The notes: generated by a model not told the origin, from the sequence alone. A DNA stretch of 64,000 bases from Pseudomonadota bacterium (GCA_021843755.1 JAKBWB010000071.1:62001-126000); one strand, 5' to 3'. Numbered from the stretch's first letter, positions 38,006-48,727 are shown. Program-made: numbers and translations.

Positions 38006-38377
38006 ATGAAGATCCGCTCCCGATCCAAACCGGCCCGCACGAGCGCGCGCGGCCACCCGGACCGCGTTGGCGCGCGCAGCCGATCCGGGTCCCGGCGTGA
38101 TTTGCTCGTGCTGCAGGACTGTTGCACCGTGGCGCAGGCCGACGGGCTGAAGGCCGCGCTGTGCGCGCTCGCCGCCCATCCCGAGCCGGTGATGCTCGAC
38201 GCCGCGGCCGTCCAGCGCGTCGACACCGCGGCCCTGCAGCTGCTCGCGGCGTTCATTCGCGACCGGCGCCTCGCCGGCCGGGCCGTGCGCTGGCAGGCCC
38301 CCTCGGCGGCGCTGGCGGGGGCCGCGCGGCTGCTCGGCATGGGGCCGATGCTCCAGCTCGACGGAGCCGGGCGATGA
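38006..38377 (+). CDS. STAS domain protein upstream of cheA
   Basis: A 123-residue protein whose C-terminal 90 residues form a STAS domain of the anti-sigma-antagonist type: PVMLDAAAVQRVDTAALQLLAAFI is the landmark, with the Thr/Asp region where SpoIIAA is phosphorylated. The N terminus is Arg-rich. STAS genes just before cheA are common in proteobacterial che clusters; their role is unclear. The ATG at 38006 has no obvious ribosome-binding site. It overlaps cheA by four bases. Confidence 0.82.
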   Translation: MKIRSRSKPARTSARGHPDRVGARSRSGSRRDLLVLQDCCTVAQADGLKAALCALAAHPEPVMLDAAAVQRVDTAALQLLAAFIRDRRLAGRAVRWQAPSAALAGAARLLGMGPMLQLDGAGR

Positions 38378-40428
38378 CCGTGGACCTGACCCAGTTCCAC
38401 GACGCCTTCTTCGAAGAGAGCTTCGAGGCTCTCGATGCCATGGAGGCGGCGCTGCTGAAACTCGACGTCGGCGCGCCCGAACCTGAGCTCATCAATACCA
38501 TCTTCCGCGTCGCCCATTCGATCAAAGGCGGCAGCGCGACTTTCGGCTTCAGCGAGATTGCATCCCTCACCCACAGCCTCGAGACGCTGCTCGATGAGTT
38601 GCGCAGCGGCACGATGCCGGTCAGCCCCGAGGTCTCGGAGCTGCTGTTGAGATCCGTCGATGTGCTGCGCGCGATGCTGCGCGCGGTGCAAGCCAGCCAG
38701 CCGATCGATGCCCAGCGTGTCTCGGACCTGCAGTTCGATCTGGAGGTGGTCATTGCCCGCAGGAACGCGCCGCCGCCCGCCACGGCCGCCACGGACACCG
38801 CCGCGACGGCATGCGCCGCGCAGGACAGCTCGCCGCGCTGGCAGGTCCGCTTCCGTCCCTACCGCGAGATGATCGCGCGCGGCAACGACCCGCTGCGCCT
38901 GTTCCGCGAGCTCGGCGAGCTCGCCGAGGTGCACGTCCAGGTCGACGCGCAGACCCTGCCGCCGCTCGAGGACATTCAGCCGCAGGACTGCCATCTCGCC
39001 TGGACGCTCGAGGTCGCCGGCCGAATCTGCGAGCAGGAGATCCGTCAGGTCTTTGACTGGGCGGAGGGAGACTGCGAACTCTCCATTCAACCGATCTCGG
39101 CCGAGCCCCCCGAGAGCGCCCCGGCGCCCAGCACGGCATCGAACCCGGCACCGCCCGCCTCGAGGCCGGCAGGCGCGCCGCCGGCGGCCGGCGCGGCGGC
39201 CCGCAGCGAGCCGCCGGCAAAGCCGGAATCGACGCTGGCGGTGCTCGGTGACTCCGGCTCGATCCGCGTCAGCGTCGAGAAGATCGACGAGCTGATGAAT
39301 ACCGTCGGGGAGCTGGTGATCACCCAGGCGATGCTGAGCCAGCTCGGCGGGCGATTCGATGGTCCACAGGCCGAGCAGCTGCGCGCCGGACTGGCCCAGC
39401 TCGAGCGTAACATGCGCGAGCTGCAGGAAAGCGTCATGCGCGTGCGCATGTTGCCGATCAGCTTCGTGTTCAGCCGCTTCCCCCGCATGGTTCGCGATCT
39501 GGCGCATCGCCTCGGCAAGCAGATCGAGCTGAAGCTCACGGGCGAGCAGACCGAACTCGACAAGACGGTGTTGGAGAAGATCGGCGACCCGCTCGTGCAT
39601 CTGGTGCGCAACTGCATCGACCACGGCATCGAGCCGCCGGAAAAGCGCCTCGCCGCCGGCAAGAGCGCCGCGGGCACCGTGCACCTCGACGCCAGCCATC
39701 GCGGCGGCAACATCGCCGTGCAGGTCAGCGACGACGGCGGCGGTCTCGACAAGACGCGGATACTCGCCAAGGCGCGCGACCGCGGCCTGGTGGGCCCGAA
39801 CGATGCGCTGTCCGATCCGCAGATCTACGAACTCATCTTCCTGCCCGGATTCTCCACGGTGGAAAAGACCACCGACCTGTCCGGCCGGGGCGTCGGCATG
39901 GACGTGGTGCGGCGCAACGTCAAGGAGCTCGGCGGAAAGATCGAGGTCGAAAGCGAGGCCGGTCGCGGCGCGCGCTTCACCATCACGCTGCCTCTGACGC
40001 TCGCCATCGTCGATGGCCAGTCGGTGGCGGTGGGCACGGAAACCTACATCGTGCCGCTGATCTCCATCGTCGAATCGTTGCAGCTGAAGCATACGCAGGT
40101 CAGCCGCCTGAGCGGCCAGGGCGAGGTGTTCTCCTTCCGCGGCGATTACCTGCCGATCATCCGCATGCACGCCCTGTTCGGCGTCGAGCCGCGCACGCGC
40201 GTGCTGCACGAGGGCCTGGTCGTGGTCGCGGAGGGCGATGGCCGGCGCATCGGATTGTTCGTCGACGATCTGCTCGGGCAGCAACAGGTCGTCATCAAGT
40301 CACTGCAAGCCAATTACGGGCACATCGACGGGGTATCCGGCGCCACCATCCTCGGGGACGGTTCCGTGGCGTTGATCCTCGATGTTCCCGGCCTGATCCG
40401 CATCGCCTCGATGCGCGCGGCAGCCTGA
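38374..40428 (+). CDS. cheA: Chemotaxis histidine kinase CheA
   Basis: A 684-residue CheA. The HPt domain (1-105) has phospho-acceptor His48 (VAHSIKGGSATFGF). A domain at about 150-240 starts WQVRFRPYREMIARGNDPLRLFREL where P2 normally lies. A Pro/Ala linker leads to the dimerisation helices (about 290-345), the ATPase (NCIDHGIEPPEKR, DDGGGLD, GRGVGMDVVR), and a CheW-like P5 domain at the C terminus. It is the central kinase for both MCPs downstream. Confidence 0.97.
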   Translation: MTVDLTQFHDAFFEESFEALDAMEAALLKLDVGAPEPELINTIFRVAHSIKGGSATFGFSEIASLTHSLETLLDELRSGTMPVSPEVSELLLRSVDVLRAMLRAVQASQPIDAQRVSDLQFDLEVVIARRNAPPPATAATDTAATACAAQDSSPRWQVRFRPYREMIARGNDPLRLFRELGELAEVHVQVDAQTLPPLEDIQPQDCHLAWTLEVAGRICEQEIRQVFDWAEGDCELSIQPISAEPPESAPAPSTASNPAPPASRPAGAPPAAGAAARSEPPAKPESTLAVLGDSGSIRVSVEKIDELMNTVGELVITQAMLSQLGGRFDGPQAEQLRAGLAQLERNMRELQESVMRVRMLPISFVFSRFPRMVRDLAHRLGKQIELKLTGEQTELDKTVLEKIGDPLVHLVRNCIDHGIEPPEKRLAAGKSAAGTVHLDASHRGGNIAVQVSDDGGGLDKTRILAKARDRGLVGPNDALSDPQIYELIFLPGFSTVEKTTDLSGRGVGMDVVRRNVKELGGKIEVESEAGRGARFTITLPLTLAIVDGQSVAVGTETYIVPLISIVESLQLKHTQVSRLSGQGEVFSFRGDYLPIIRMHALFGVEPRTRVLHEGLVVVAEGDGRRIGLFVDDLLGQQQVVIKSLQANYGHIDGVSGATILGDGSVALILDVPGLIRIASMRAAA

Positions 40429-40453
40429 GCCGCGCGCGCGGGGAGCCACCACA

Positions 40454-41095
40454 ATGCCCACAAGCATGAGCAGCGATTCCGGGACGGCCGCGAGCGGCGA
40501 GTCACGCCAGATACTGACCTTCGTGCTCGGCGGGCAGACTTACGGTGTCGACATCCTGCGCGTGCAGGAGATTCGCGGCTGGTCCGCGGTCACCAGGATC
40601 CCGCACGCCCCCGCGCACGTGCTCGGAGTGCTCAACCTGCGCGGCTCGATCGTGCCGATCGTCGATCTGCGCATGCGCTTCGCGCTCGAGCGCGCCGAGT
40701 ACACCACGATCACGGTCATCATCGTGATGTCGGTGATCACTCCGACCGGCCGCCGCGACCTCGGCGTGGTGGTCGACGGCGTTTCCGACGTGGTCGACCT
40801 CGACATCGCCGAAATCAGGCCGGCCCCCGAGCTCGGCGCGCGCGGGGCTACCGATTACATCCTCGGACTCGCCTCGATCGCCGAGCGCATGGTCGTACTG
40901 CTCGACATCGACCGCTTGATCGGCCGTGATCTGGCGGGAGTGGCCGGTGCCGTGAGCGAGGCGCACGACGCCGATCACTCGGGCGTGACCGACGCCTCCG
41001 GCGGGCCGCCGGCCGGGATCGGCGTATCGGGCTGCGCGCCCGCGCAATCCGGCGCACCGGTCGATGGCCTCACCGCGGCCGCCGGCGCGGCATGA
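40454..41095 (+). CDS. cheW: Chemotaxis coupling protein CheW
   Basis: A 213-residue CheW. The SH3-like core (about 18-160) shows LTFVLGGQTYGVDILRVQEI, GVLNLRGSIVPIVDLR and DYILGLASI. About 50 residues of low-complexity Gly/Ala tail follow, which most CheW proteins lack. GGGGAG precedes the ATG at 40454. It couples MCPs to CheA. Confidence 0.95.
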   Translation: MPTSMSSDSGTAASGESRQILTFVLGGQTYGVDILRVQEIRGWSAVTRIPHAPAHVLGVLNLRGSIVPIVDLRMRFALERAEYTTITVIIVMSVITPTGRRDLGVVVDGVSDVVDLDIAEIRPAPELGARGATDYILGLASIAERMVVLLDIDRLIGRDLAGVAGAVSEAHDADHSGVTDASGGPPAGIGVSGCAPAQSGAPVDGLTAAAGAA

Positions 41096-41107
41096 ACGGA
41101 GTCCGTC

Positions 41108-41263
41108 ATGCCCGGTGTGAATGATTTGCCCCTGTCCTCGCGCTCGCTGCTCGCATTCGCGGCGCTGCCGCCCGCCGCCGGCGCCGAGCCTCATCTGGCA
41201 CAGCAGATTCAGCTGGCGATGGAGACGACGCGAACGGTGATCGCGGCGGCCGTCGGAGCATGA
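41108..41263 (+). CDS. Small ORF of 51 codons between cheW and mcp
   Basis: ATG at 41108 opens a frame of 51 residues that starts [15 protein letters not shown] and ends IAAAVGA, with stop TGA at 41261. CGGAG lies just upstream. It fills the space between cheW and the first MCP exactly: 12 bases after one and 4 before the other. The N-terminal half has a hydrophobic stretch and the C-terminal half looks helical. No family is recognised. Operon packing is the main evidence that it is translated. Confidence 0.5.
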   Translation: MPGVNDLPLSSRSLLAFAALPPAAGAEPHLAQQIQLAMETTRTVIAAAVGA

Positions 41264-41267
41264 CCTG

Positions 41268-43808
41268 ATGCAGCTTCTCAGCCTCGACAGACTGCGACTC
41301 TGGCAGAAACTCGCCCTGTTAGTGGCGGCGATGAGTCTGCCGGCCACCCTGGTCGGTTTCTTCTATCTGCGCTCCTCGGGACACGCCCTGCGCCAGGCGC
41401 GCGCCGAACTCGCCGGCAGCGCCTATCTGCGTGCCCTCGGCAGCCTGTATGCCGACGTGGCCATTGATGAGCAGCGCGCCTACGAACTCGCCAGCGGCGA
41501 CGCCGCAAGCGCTCCGGCCGTGCGCGAGGCCGCCGAGCGCGCCGACGCGGCGCTCGCACGCCTGGACCGGGTCGATACCCGGCTCGGCGAACGCTTTGGC
41601 GTGCGCCAGGACTTTCGGGCCGCGGCCGCCCACTGGCGCGCGCTGGCCGCCGCCGGCCCGCAGACCTCGCCGGCGCGGGTTGCCGCCGTGCGCCAAAGGC
41701 TGCTCGCCCGTCTCGAGCGCCTCGTTCATGCGGTCGCGACCGGCTCGCGCGTCGCCTCCGACCCGAATCAGGAGACTCGCAGCCTCATCGAGATCCTCTC
41801 CGAGTACGTACCGGCGGCAATCAGCGCCGAGGCCGACCTGCGCCGATACGCGGTCGATGCCGCCGCCAAGGGCTACCTCGGCGGCGGCGACCGCACCGGC
41901 ATCGCGATCGCGCGCGGCAGGCTGCTGGCCGATTTCAGCGCGATCAAGGATGCGCTCGCAGAAGTGCCCGCGCGTGCGCGCGGTCCGTTGACCGGCGCCC
42001 TGCGCGCCGCCACCGCCGCCGCCGACCGGTTCTATCGGAGCGTGGCCGGCCAGATCATCGACGCCAAGAGTCTGAAGGTCCCGACCGCGGCGCTCTACGC
42101 CGACGGAACGGGCGAGCGGCGCGCCCTGACAAGACTGCTCGATGCGAGCGGCGCCGCCGCGGCGCACGCTCTGCGCAGCCATATCGCCGCTCTGCGCACC
42201 GCGCGCGACGTCGACCTCGCGCTCGTGCTGCTCGCCATAGCGCTGATCCACGCCCTCACCTGGACGACGGAGTATTCCCTGACCAGCCCTCTGCGGCGCG
42301 TGGTCGCGGTATTCGAGCGCATCGCCGCCGGCCACTACGACAGCGATATCGACGCGCGCCGCGGCGACGAGTTCGGTCAGGTACTGCAGGCTCTGCAGGC
42401 CATGCAGTCGCAGCTACGCGCGCAGCTCGAGAACGAACGGGTGATCGCCGCGGAGAACTCCCGCATCCGCCAGGCTCTCGATAAGACTTCCACGGGCGTA
42501 CTGCTCGCCGACGCCGAACACAGGATCATCTATCTGAACGAAGCGGCGCAGTCCGGCTTCGCCGGCCACGCCGACGCGTTCCGCGCCGTACTCCCCGGTT
42601 TCGACGCCGCGCTGCTGCGCGGCGCGAGCATGGACTCGCTGGCGAGTTCCCCCGCCGAGGAGCGCCGGGCGCTCGATGCGCTGCGCAGCGAGCGCATCGA
42701 GGAACGCAGCTTCGGCGGACTGGACTTCCGGGTCACCACCAACCCGGTGCTCGACCACAACGGCGAGCGGATCGGAACGGTCATGGAATGGAAGGAACGT
42801 ACTCAGGAGGTGGGCGTCGAGCGGGAGATGCAGGCGGTGCTCACGGCCGTGACCGGTGACGATCTCACGCGCCGCATCCGTCTCGAGGGCAAGAGAGGCT
42901 TCTTCGCCGCGCTCGGCACCGGCGTCAACCGACTGGCCGACAATCTCGCGGAGGTCGTATCGCGGGTGAAGACGGCCGCGCGCGAGATCGCCCTCGGCGC
43001 CGAAGAGATCACCATGGGCAACTCCAACCTTTCGACCCGCACCGAGGAGCAGTCCTCCTCGCTGGAAGAAACGGCCTCGTCCATGGAACAAATGACCACC
43101 ACCGTCAAACAGAACGCCGACAACGCGGCGCAGGCCAACCAGCTCGCCCTCGCCGCCCGCAATCAGGCCGAGCAGGGCGTAACGGTGGTCGACGGGGCCG
43201 TCAAGGCCGTGACGGGCATCGATGAGTCGGCCCGGAAAATCGCCGACATCATCGGGGTGATCGACGCAATCGCTTTTCAGACCAACCTGCTGGCGCTGAA
43301 CGCGGCGGTCGAGGCCGCCCGCGCCGGCGAACAGGGCCGCGGGTTCGCGGTGGTGGCGAGCGAGGTGCGCAATCTCGCCGGGCGATCGGCGAGCGCGGCC
43401 AAGGAGATCAAGAGCCTGATCCAGGACAGCGTCACGAAGGTCGCCGACGGCTCGCGCCTGGTCAGCCAATCCGGCCAGACGCTCGGTGAGATCGTCGCCT
43501 CGGTCAAGACAGTCGCGGACATCGTCGCCGAGATCGCCGCCGCCTCGCGCGAGCAGTCCGCCGGCATCGAGCAGGTCAATCGCGCGGTAATCCAGATGGA
43601 TCAGATCACCCAGCAGAACGCCGCGCTGGTGCAGGAGACGATATCGGCCTCCCGGGTGATGAGCGCTCAAGTCCGCGATCTGAACCAGACCCTGGGACGC
43701 TTCCGCCTCGCCGGCGAGGCGGCCGGGGCGCCGAGCCCGACCGGTGGCTGCGCGACCGTCGCGGGCGACCCGGCATGGCGCGCCGTTGCCGCCGGTGAGG
43801 CGCGCTGA
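41268..43808 (+). CDS. Methyl-accepting chemotaxis protein 1
   Basis: An 846-residue chemoreceptor. TM1 lies at about residues 11-31, a largely helical periplasmic region of about 280 residues follows, and TM2 is at about 314-335. HAMP is followed by a PAS-like segment ([19 protein letters not shown]), then a signalling domain with [18 protein letters not shown] and the hairpin tip [20 protein letters not shown]. The C terminus lacks a WxxF peptide. The ligand cannot be predicted. It is about as long as, and clearly paralogous to, the next gene. Confidence 0.95.
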   Translation: MQLLSLDRLRLWQKLALLVAAMSLPATLVGFFYLRSSGHALRQARAELAGSAYLRALGSLYADVAIDEQRAYELASGDAASAPAVREAAERADAALARLDRVDTRLGERFGVRQDFRAAAAHWRALAAAGPQTSPARVAAVRQRLLARLERLVHAVATGSRVASDPNQETRSLIEILSEYVPAAISAEADLRRYAVDAAAKGYLGGGDRTGIAIARGRLLADFSAIKDALAEVPARARGPLTGALRAATAAADRFYRSVAGQIIDAKSLKVPTAALYADGTGERRALTRLLDASGAAAAHALRSHIAALRTARDVDLALVLLAIALIHALTWTTEYSLTSPLRRVVAVFERIAAGHYDSDIDARRGDEFGQVLQALQAMQSQLRAQLENERVIAAENSRIRQALDKTSTGVLLADAEHRIIYLNEAAQSGFAGHADAFRAVLPGFDAALLRGASMDSLASSPAEERRALDALRSERIEERSFGGLDFRVTTNPVLDHNGERIGTVMEWKERTQEVGVEREMQAVLTAVTGDDLTRRIRLEGKRGFFAALGTGVNRLADNLAEVVSRVKTAAREIALGAEEITMGNSNLSTRTEEQSSSLEETASSMEQMTTTVKQNADNAAQANQLALAARNQAEQGVTVVDGAVKAVTGIDESARKIADIIGVIDAIAFQTNLLALNAAVEAARAGEQGRGFAVVASEVRNLAGRSASAAKEIKSLIQDSVTKVADGSRLVSQSGQTLGEIVASVKTVADIVAEIAAASREQSAGIEQVNRAVIQMDQITQQNAALVQETISASRVMSAQVRDLNQTLGRFRLAGEAAGAPSPTGGCATVAGDPAWRAVAAGEAR

Positions 43809-43854
43809 GACCCGCTCGCGCCTCGCACATGAATCAGCATCAGGACCGCGTACC

Positions 43855-46524
43855 ATGCAACTGTTGAACCGTCTGAAACTGTGGCAGAAGCTGCTGTTGC
43901 TGGTGGTGACGATGGCGGTGCCGACCGCGCTGCTCGGTGTTTTCTACCTGCGCTCGGCCAACCTCGAGGTGAGCCAGGCGCGCAACGAGCTGCAGGCGGC
44001 GCGCTACACGCATCGGCTCGGCGCGGTGCTCGCCGAGGTATCCAACCATCGCAGTCAGGTTTTCGCGCTGCTCACCGGCGAGCGCAGCCGCGCCGCGGAC
44101 GTCGCGGCCTCGCAAGCGCGCATGAAGACGCTGATCGCGCGGGTCAGCGCCATCAATTCAATTGCCGGAAACGCCCTCGGCGCCTCCGCCCGCTGGCACG
44201 CGATCGAGCATGAATGGGCGGCCCTCGAGCGCGGCGAAGCGAAGCTCACCGCCGATCAGGCCGTCCGCGAGCACGACGTGCTGATCCGGCACATCGTGCG
44301 GCTCGGGCACCTGGTGGTGGCCCACTCGGCCCTGAACGTCGATCCCTCACCGCAGACCGCGGCGCTGATTCAGGTCGCCACCCGCGACGTACCGGGCGCG
44401 CTGGTCGCCGCCGGCCAGATGCAGTGGTATGCCACCAGCGCGGCCATCAAGGGCTACCTCGGCGGCGGCGATCAGCGCGCGCTGCAGATCTACCATCGGG
44501 AGGCCCTCGGCGATTTCGCGCGGGCGGAGCGTGATCTCAATGGCGCCTCGGGCGCCGCGCGCCGCAGGATCCTGCCGATGCTCAACGCGGCGCTGGCGTC
44601 ATTCAATGCCTCTTTCGCGGTCATCCGGCGGCGGATTCTGCACGCGCACAAGATAACCATCACCTCCGTCGAGCTGTTCGACGACTCGCGGACGCTCTCC
44701 GCGAGCCTCCAGCGCCTGCTCGATGCCAGTTATGCGACGATGGACGCCTCCGTACGGCAGCGACTGAGCGAAGTCACCGCCTCGCGCTCGATCAGCCTCG
44801 GCATCACCCTGCTTGCGCTCGCCTTCGCCCTGGCCCTTGCCTGGATGATTGCCGGCAGGCTCGCGGCGCTGATCGGCAGGGCCATCGTCGTGTTCAAGCG
44901 CATCGCCGCGGGTCGCTACGACAGCCGGATCGACGCCCCAGGCGCGGACGAGCCGAATCAAGTGCTGCGCGCGCTGGATGACATGCAGACCAAGCTGCGC
45001 GCCCAGATCGAGCAGGAGCGGCTCGTCGCCGCGGAAAATGCCCGTATCCGCCAAGCGCTCGACAGCGTCTCCTCGGGCGTCATGGTGACCGACAGCGACT
45101 ACCGCGTCACGTACCTCAACCCGGCCCTGGAGAAGGTGCTGGGCAACGCCGAGGCCGAAATCCGCAAGGATCTGCCGGCATTCAGCCTCGCTGCCGCGCG
45201 CGGCGCGAGCATCGACCAGTTTCACAAGAATCCGGCCCACCAGCGCGAGGTGCTCCAGAAGCTCACGCAGGCGGTTCGCACCACCTTCACCCTCGGCGGC
45301 CATACCTTCGCGGTGACGCTCAATCCGGTGACCGGCGGCCAGGGCGAGCGCATCGGCACGGTCGCCGAATGGTTCGACCGGACCCAGGAAGTGGCCGTGG
45401 AGCAGGAGATGCAGCAGATGCTCTCCGCGGTCGTGTCCGGTCAGCTCGGCAAACGCATCGAGCTGGCGGGCAAGAGCGGCTTCTTTGCGGCCATGAGCGC
45501 GGGCGTCAACCGTCTTGCCGACACGACGGCCGAAATCGTCGCGCGCGTAAAGCAGGTGGCGAACGAGGTGCACCGCGGCGCCGACGAGATTTCCGCCGGA
45601 AACGCCAACTTGTCGCAGCGCACCGAGGAGCAGTCCTCGTCGCTGGAAGAGACCGCCTCATCGATGGAAGAGATGACCACGACCGTCAAGCAGAATGCCG
45701 ACAATGCCGCGCAGGCCAATCAGCAGGCGGTCGCGGCGCGCGACCAGGCCGAGAAGGGCGGTATCGTGGTGAGCCGGGCCGTGGCCGCAATGAGCGACAT
45801 CAACGAGGCCTCGAAGCGGATCGCCGACATCATCGGTGTGATCGACGAGATCGCCTTCCAGACGAATCTGCTGGCGCTGAACGCGGCGGTGGAGGCCGCC
45901 CGCGCCGGCGAGCAGGGCCGTGGCTTCGCGGTCGTCGCCAGCGAGGTGCGCAGCCTGGCCGGCCGCTCGGCCACCGCGGCCAAGGAGATCAAGGCGCTGA
46001 TCCAGGATTCGGTGCGCAAGGTCGAGGATGGCTCGGTCCTGGTCACGCAATCCGGGCGGACGTTCGAGAAGATCGTCGCGGCCGTCAAGAATGTCTCGGA
46101 TATCGTCGCGGAGATCGCCGCCGCGTCCCGTGAGCAATCCGTGGGCATCGAGCAGGTCAACCGCGCGGTGATGCAGATGGACGAGCTTACGCAGCAGAAC
46201 GCGGCGCTGGTCGAGCAGGCCACGGCGGCGTCCCAATCGATGGTCGAGCAGGTTCGCGGGCTGAACGGCATGTTGGCGCGCTTCGACGTCGGCGCGGCCG
46301 ACGCCGCGCTCCCCGCTGCCGCGCGCGCAATGACCTCCGCCCCACCGCCGCGCCCGGAACCGCCGAGCGCGCACCGGGAGCGCCGGCGCTCGGGGCGGCC
46401 GTGGGCCGATCGGGAGCGCATGGACAGCTCGCCGCCGCCGCGGGACGGCGCGGCGAAACTGGCCGCGGCCGGTCACGGCCCAACACCGCCGCTCGAGGCC
46501 GACTCGGAATGGCAGGAGTTCTGA
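43855..46524 (+). CDS. Methyl-accepting chemotaxis protein 2, with CheR-docking pentapeptide
   Basis: An 889-residue paralogue of the preceding receptor with the same plan: TM1 (about 10-30), helical periplasmic domain, TM2 (about 318-340), HAMP, PAS-like segment ([19 protein letters not shown]), and a signalling domain with tip [20 protein letters not shown]. It ends in EWQEF, a WxxF-type pentapeptide that tethers CheR and CheB in other bacteria, at the end of a flexible Pro/Arg-rich tail. I used the ATG at 43855. This is probably the high-abundance-type receptor that assists methylation of others. Confidence 0.95.
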   Translation: MQLLNRLKLWQKLLLLVVTMAVPTALLGVFYLRSANLEVSQARNELQAARYTHRLGAVLAEVSNHRSQVFALLTGERSRAADVAASQARMKTLIARVSAINSIAGNALGASARWHAIEHEWAALERGEAKLTADQAVREHDVLIRHIVRLGHLVVAHSALNVDPSPQTAALIQVATRDVPGALVAAGQMQWYATSAAIKGYLGGGDQRALQIYHREALGDFARAERDLNGASGAARRRILPMLNAALASFNASFAVIRRRILHAHKITITSVELFDDSRTLSASLQRLLDASYATMDASVRQRLSEVTASRSISLGITLLALAFALALAWMIAGRLAALIGRAIVVFKRIAAGRYDSRIDAPGADEPNQVLRALDDMQTKLRAQIEQERLVAAENARIRQALDSVSSGVMVTDSDYRVTYLNPALEKVLGNAEAEIRKDLPAFSLAAARGASIDQFHKNPAHQREVLQKLTQAVRTTFTLGGHTFAVTLNPVTGGQGERIGTVAEWFDRTQEVAVEQEMQQMLSAVVSGQLGKRIELAGKSGFFAAMSAGVNRLADTTAEIVARVKQVANEVHRGADEISAGNANLSQRTEEQSSSLEETASSMEEMTTTVKQNADNAAQANQQAVAARDQAEKGGIVVSRAVAAMSDINEASKRIADIIGVIDEIAFQTNLLALNAAVEAARAGEQGRGFAVVASEVRSLAGRSATAAKEIKALIQDSVRKVEDGSVLVTQSGRTFEKIVAAVKNVSDIVAEIAAASREQSVGIEQVNRAVMQMDELTQQNAALVEQATAASQSMVEQVRGLNGMLARFDVGAADAALPAAARAMTSAPPPRPEPPSAHRERRRSGRPWADRERMDSSPPPRDGAAKLAAAGHGPTPPLEADSEWQEF

Positions 46525-46562
46525 CCGATGCAACCCCCTGACTCAGGCTGTGGAGCACGACG

Positions 46563-46925
46563 ATGGCACGGATACTCGCGGTAGACGACTCGGCGGCAAT
46601 GCGGCAGATGGTCGGCATCACCCTGAGCGGCGCCGGGCACCAGGTCCAGCAGGCCGCCGACGGCGTCGAGGCGCTGCGGATCGCCGAGCGGGAGCGGTTC
46701 GATCTCGTCATCACCGATGTCAACATGCCGAAGATGGACGGCATCACCCTGGTGCGCGAGCTGCGCGCGCGCACCAACTACCGCTACACCCCCCTGCTCG
46801 TGCTCACCACGGAGGCGACGCTCGAGCGCAAGCAGCTCGGCAAAGCCGCCGGCGCGACCGGCTGGCTGGTCAAGCCGTTCAATCCGGACCGGCTGCTCGC
46901 CACGGTCACCAAGGTGCTCAGCTGA
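46563..46925 (+). CDS. Second CheY-like single-domain response regulator
   Basis: A 120-residue receiver with acidic pair Asp8/Asp9, phospho-acceptor Asp52 (VITDVNMPKM), Thr at LTTEA and Lys104 (LVKPF). It resembles the PilH/CheY group found next to MCPs and CheA in many clusters. It probably acts as a phosphate sink or adaptation input rather than the motor-binding CheY, because the other copy sits beside cheZ and fliA. This is inference. Confidence 0.92.
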   Translation: MARILAVDDSAAMRQMVGITLSGAGHQVQQAADGVEALRIAERERFDLVITDVNMPKMDGITLVRELRARTNYRYTPLLVLTTEATLERKQLGKAAGATGWLVKPFNPDRLLATVTKVLS

Positions 46926-46968
46926 GCTGCCGCTCCTGCGCTCATTACGCTTGCAACGAGGTCCAGTG

Positions 46969-47304
46969 ATGAAATGCTCCTACAAAGTCCTGCTCGCCGC
47001 GGCGATTGCCGGATGGCTCGCCGCGCCGGCGGCCCTGGCCAACTGCCGATTGCCGTCCGCGCCGAGCAAGATTCCCGACGGTGCGACGGCGAGCGAGCAG
47101 CAGATGATCACGGCGATGCAGACGATCAAGGAGTACAACCGCGACGTTCAGACCTATCTGAAGTGTCTGGACTTCGAGGTACGCCAGAACCGGCTGAGTC
47201 CGAACAATCAGGTCAGCCTGCACAATGCGGCACTGAGCAAACTGGAGGAGATCGCCACCGAATTCAATCATCAGGTCAAGATCTTCAAGTCCAAGCACAG
47301 CTGA
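46969..47304 (+). CDS. Small exported protein of unknown function in the che operon
   Basis: A 111-residue protein with a clear signal peptide (about 1-24, ending AALA). The mature part has two cysteines (NCRLP and YLKCLDFE), with a helix-rich sequence between and after them, suggesting a disulfide-pinned helical hairpin. Similar small exported proteins with a CxLP start and a YLxCL motif occur in gammaproteobacteria, without a known role. It is placed between chemotaxis genes that act in the cytoplasm. I used the ATG at 46969. Confidence 0.7.
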   Translation: MKCSYKVLLAAAIAGWLAAPAALANCRLPSAPSKIPDGATASEQQMITAMQTIKEYNRDVQTYLKCLDFEVRQNRLSPNNQVSLHNAALSKLEEIATEFNHQVKIFKSKHS

Positions 47305-47420
47305 GCCCCGCCGACCGCGCCGTGCGCGCCCCGTGTGCCGCGCCGGCGCGGTACGGACCGCCGGCGCGCCCGGCGGCCCCGCGCGCACCCACGAGCAGAC
47401 CTGAACGACTCGGACCGGAC

Positions 47421-47864
47421 ATGACGATACCGACAGACACGAATCCCCCGGCAAGCGCGGCCGGCGCTGCGCAGCTCGCGCAGGCGGTCGTGGCCGCCGC
47501 CGCGCTCATCGAGCTGGCGATCCAGGATTCGCTCGCGCCGATCGAGGCGCTCGGCCGGGCAATCGCGCGCATCGCGGCGCTCGCCCCGGATCTGGCGCCG
47601 GAGCTTGCCGCCTGCATCGAGAGCCTGCAGTTTCACGATCGCATGACCCAGCAACTGACCCAGGTGCGCGATCTGCTCGCCGGCGCCTGCGGCCGATCGG
47701 CGCCGCCGCAGGAGCAGCGCGATTGGCCGGCTCTGCGTGAACGGCTGCGCATCCACTTCACCACCGACTCTCATCGCATGCCGTTCAACCTGACGATGCC
47801 CACCGGCGCCCGGCACGGGCACGGGCGGCCGCATGCCGAGGAGGGTGGCGTGGAGCTGTTTTGA
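47421..47864 (+). CDS. Small che-cluster protein with a CheZ-like D-x-x-x-Q motif
   Basis: A 147-residue, mostly helical protein. The conserved-looking core SLQFHDRMTQQLTQVRD places Asp73 and Gln77 with the same spacing as the catalytic Asp/Gln of CheZ (QDLTGQ). The C terminus ends EEGGVELF, an acidic-hydrophobic tail like those that bind CheY. It lies after the second cheY and overlaps cheR by four bases. A CheY phosphatase role is a hypothesis; the rest of the sequence does not look like CheZ. Confidence 0.6.
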   Translation: MTIPTDTNPPASAAGAAQLAQAVVAAAALIELAIQDSLAPIEALGRAIARIAALAPDLAPELAACIESLQFHDRMTQQLTQVRDLLAGACGRSAPPQEQRDWPALRERLRIHFTTDSHRMPFNLTMPTGARHGHGRPHAEEGGVELF

Positions 47865-48727
47865 GCCCGAACATCGCCGCACTGCGCGACGCCACCGTCA
47901 ATCGGTTGCGGGAATTCGCGTTTCACGACGAGGATTTCCGGCAGCTGCGCACCCTGGTCAAGTCGCTCACCGGCATCAATCTCGGCGAGCACAAGCGCGA
48001 GCTGGTTTACAGCCGCCTGGCCCGCCGGCTGCGCGCCCTGCAGTTGCGCAGCTTCGCCGACTACCGCGAACTGCTCAGGCGCGACGAGCGCGAGCTCACC
48101 GAGCTGTGCAATGCCATTACCACCAACCTGACGGCGTTCTTCCGCGAGCCGCATCATTTTCAGTACCTGCGCGATGCTTGGCTGACACCGCTCAGCGCCG
48201 CCCGCCCGGCCACGCGACGCCTGCGCATCTGGTCGGCGGCCTGCTCGAGCGGCGAGGAAGCCTACTCGATCGCCATGACGGTGCTCGAGACTCTGCCTGA
48301 TCCGGCGCACTGGGACGTGCGGATCCTCGCCACCGATCTGGATTCCGAGATGCTCGCGCGCGCGCGCCGCGGAATCTACCCGCCGCAGCGCCTGCAGGGT
48401 GTCTCGCCGCGGCGCCTGCAGCGGTTCTTCGTCGAGCACTGCGAGAACGGCGCCGTGAGCCGGCGCATCGCGCCCGAAGTGGCCGCCCTGGTCACATTCA
48501 AGCAGCTCAATCTCATGCGCGCCCTGCCGATGAAAGGACCATTGGATGCCGTCTTCTGCCGCAACGTGGTGATCTACTTCGACAAGGAAACGCAGCGCGA
48601 TCTGTTCGCCCGGATCGCCCGGCTGCAGCGCCCGGGCGACCTGCTCTTCCTCGGACATTCCGAGAGTCTGTTCAAGGTCAGCGAGAGCTATGCGCTCATC
48701 GGCAAGTCAATCTACCGGCGGGTCTGA
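47861..48727 (+). CDS. cheR: Chemotaxis protein methyltransferase CheR
   Basis: A 288-residue CheR that methylates receptor glutamates with S-adenosylmethionine. The N-terminal helical domain leads into the SAM fold with [29 protein letters not shown] and [25 protein letters not shown] and LFLGHSESL complete the motif set. The start is a TTG overlapping the previous stop (TTGA), after GGAG. Confidence 0.96.
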   Translation: MSPNIAALRDATVNRLREFAFHDEDFRQLRTLVKSLTGINLGEHKRELVYSRLARRLRALQLRSFADYRELLRRDERELTELCNAITTNLTAFFREPHHFQYLRDAWLTPLSAARPATRRLRIWSAACSSGEEAYSIAMTVLETLPDPAHWDVRILATDLDSEMLARARRGIYPPQRLQGVSPRRLQRFFVEHCENGAVSRRIAPEVAALVTFKQLNLMRALPMKGPLDAVFCRNVVIYFDKETQRDLFARIARLQRPGDLLFLGHSESLFKVSESYALIGKSIYRRV

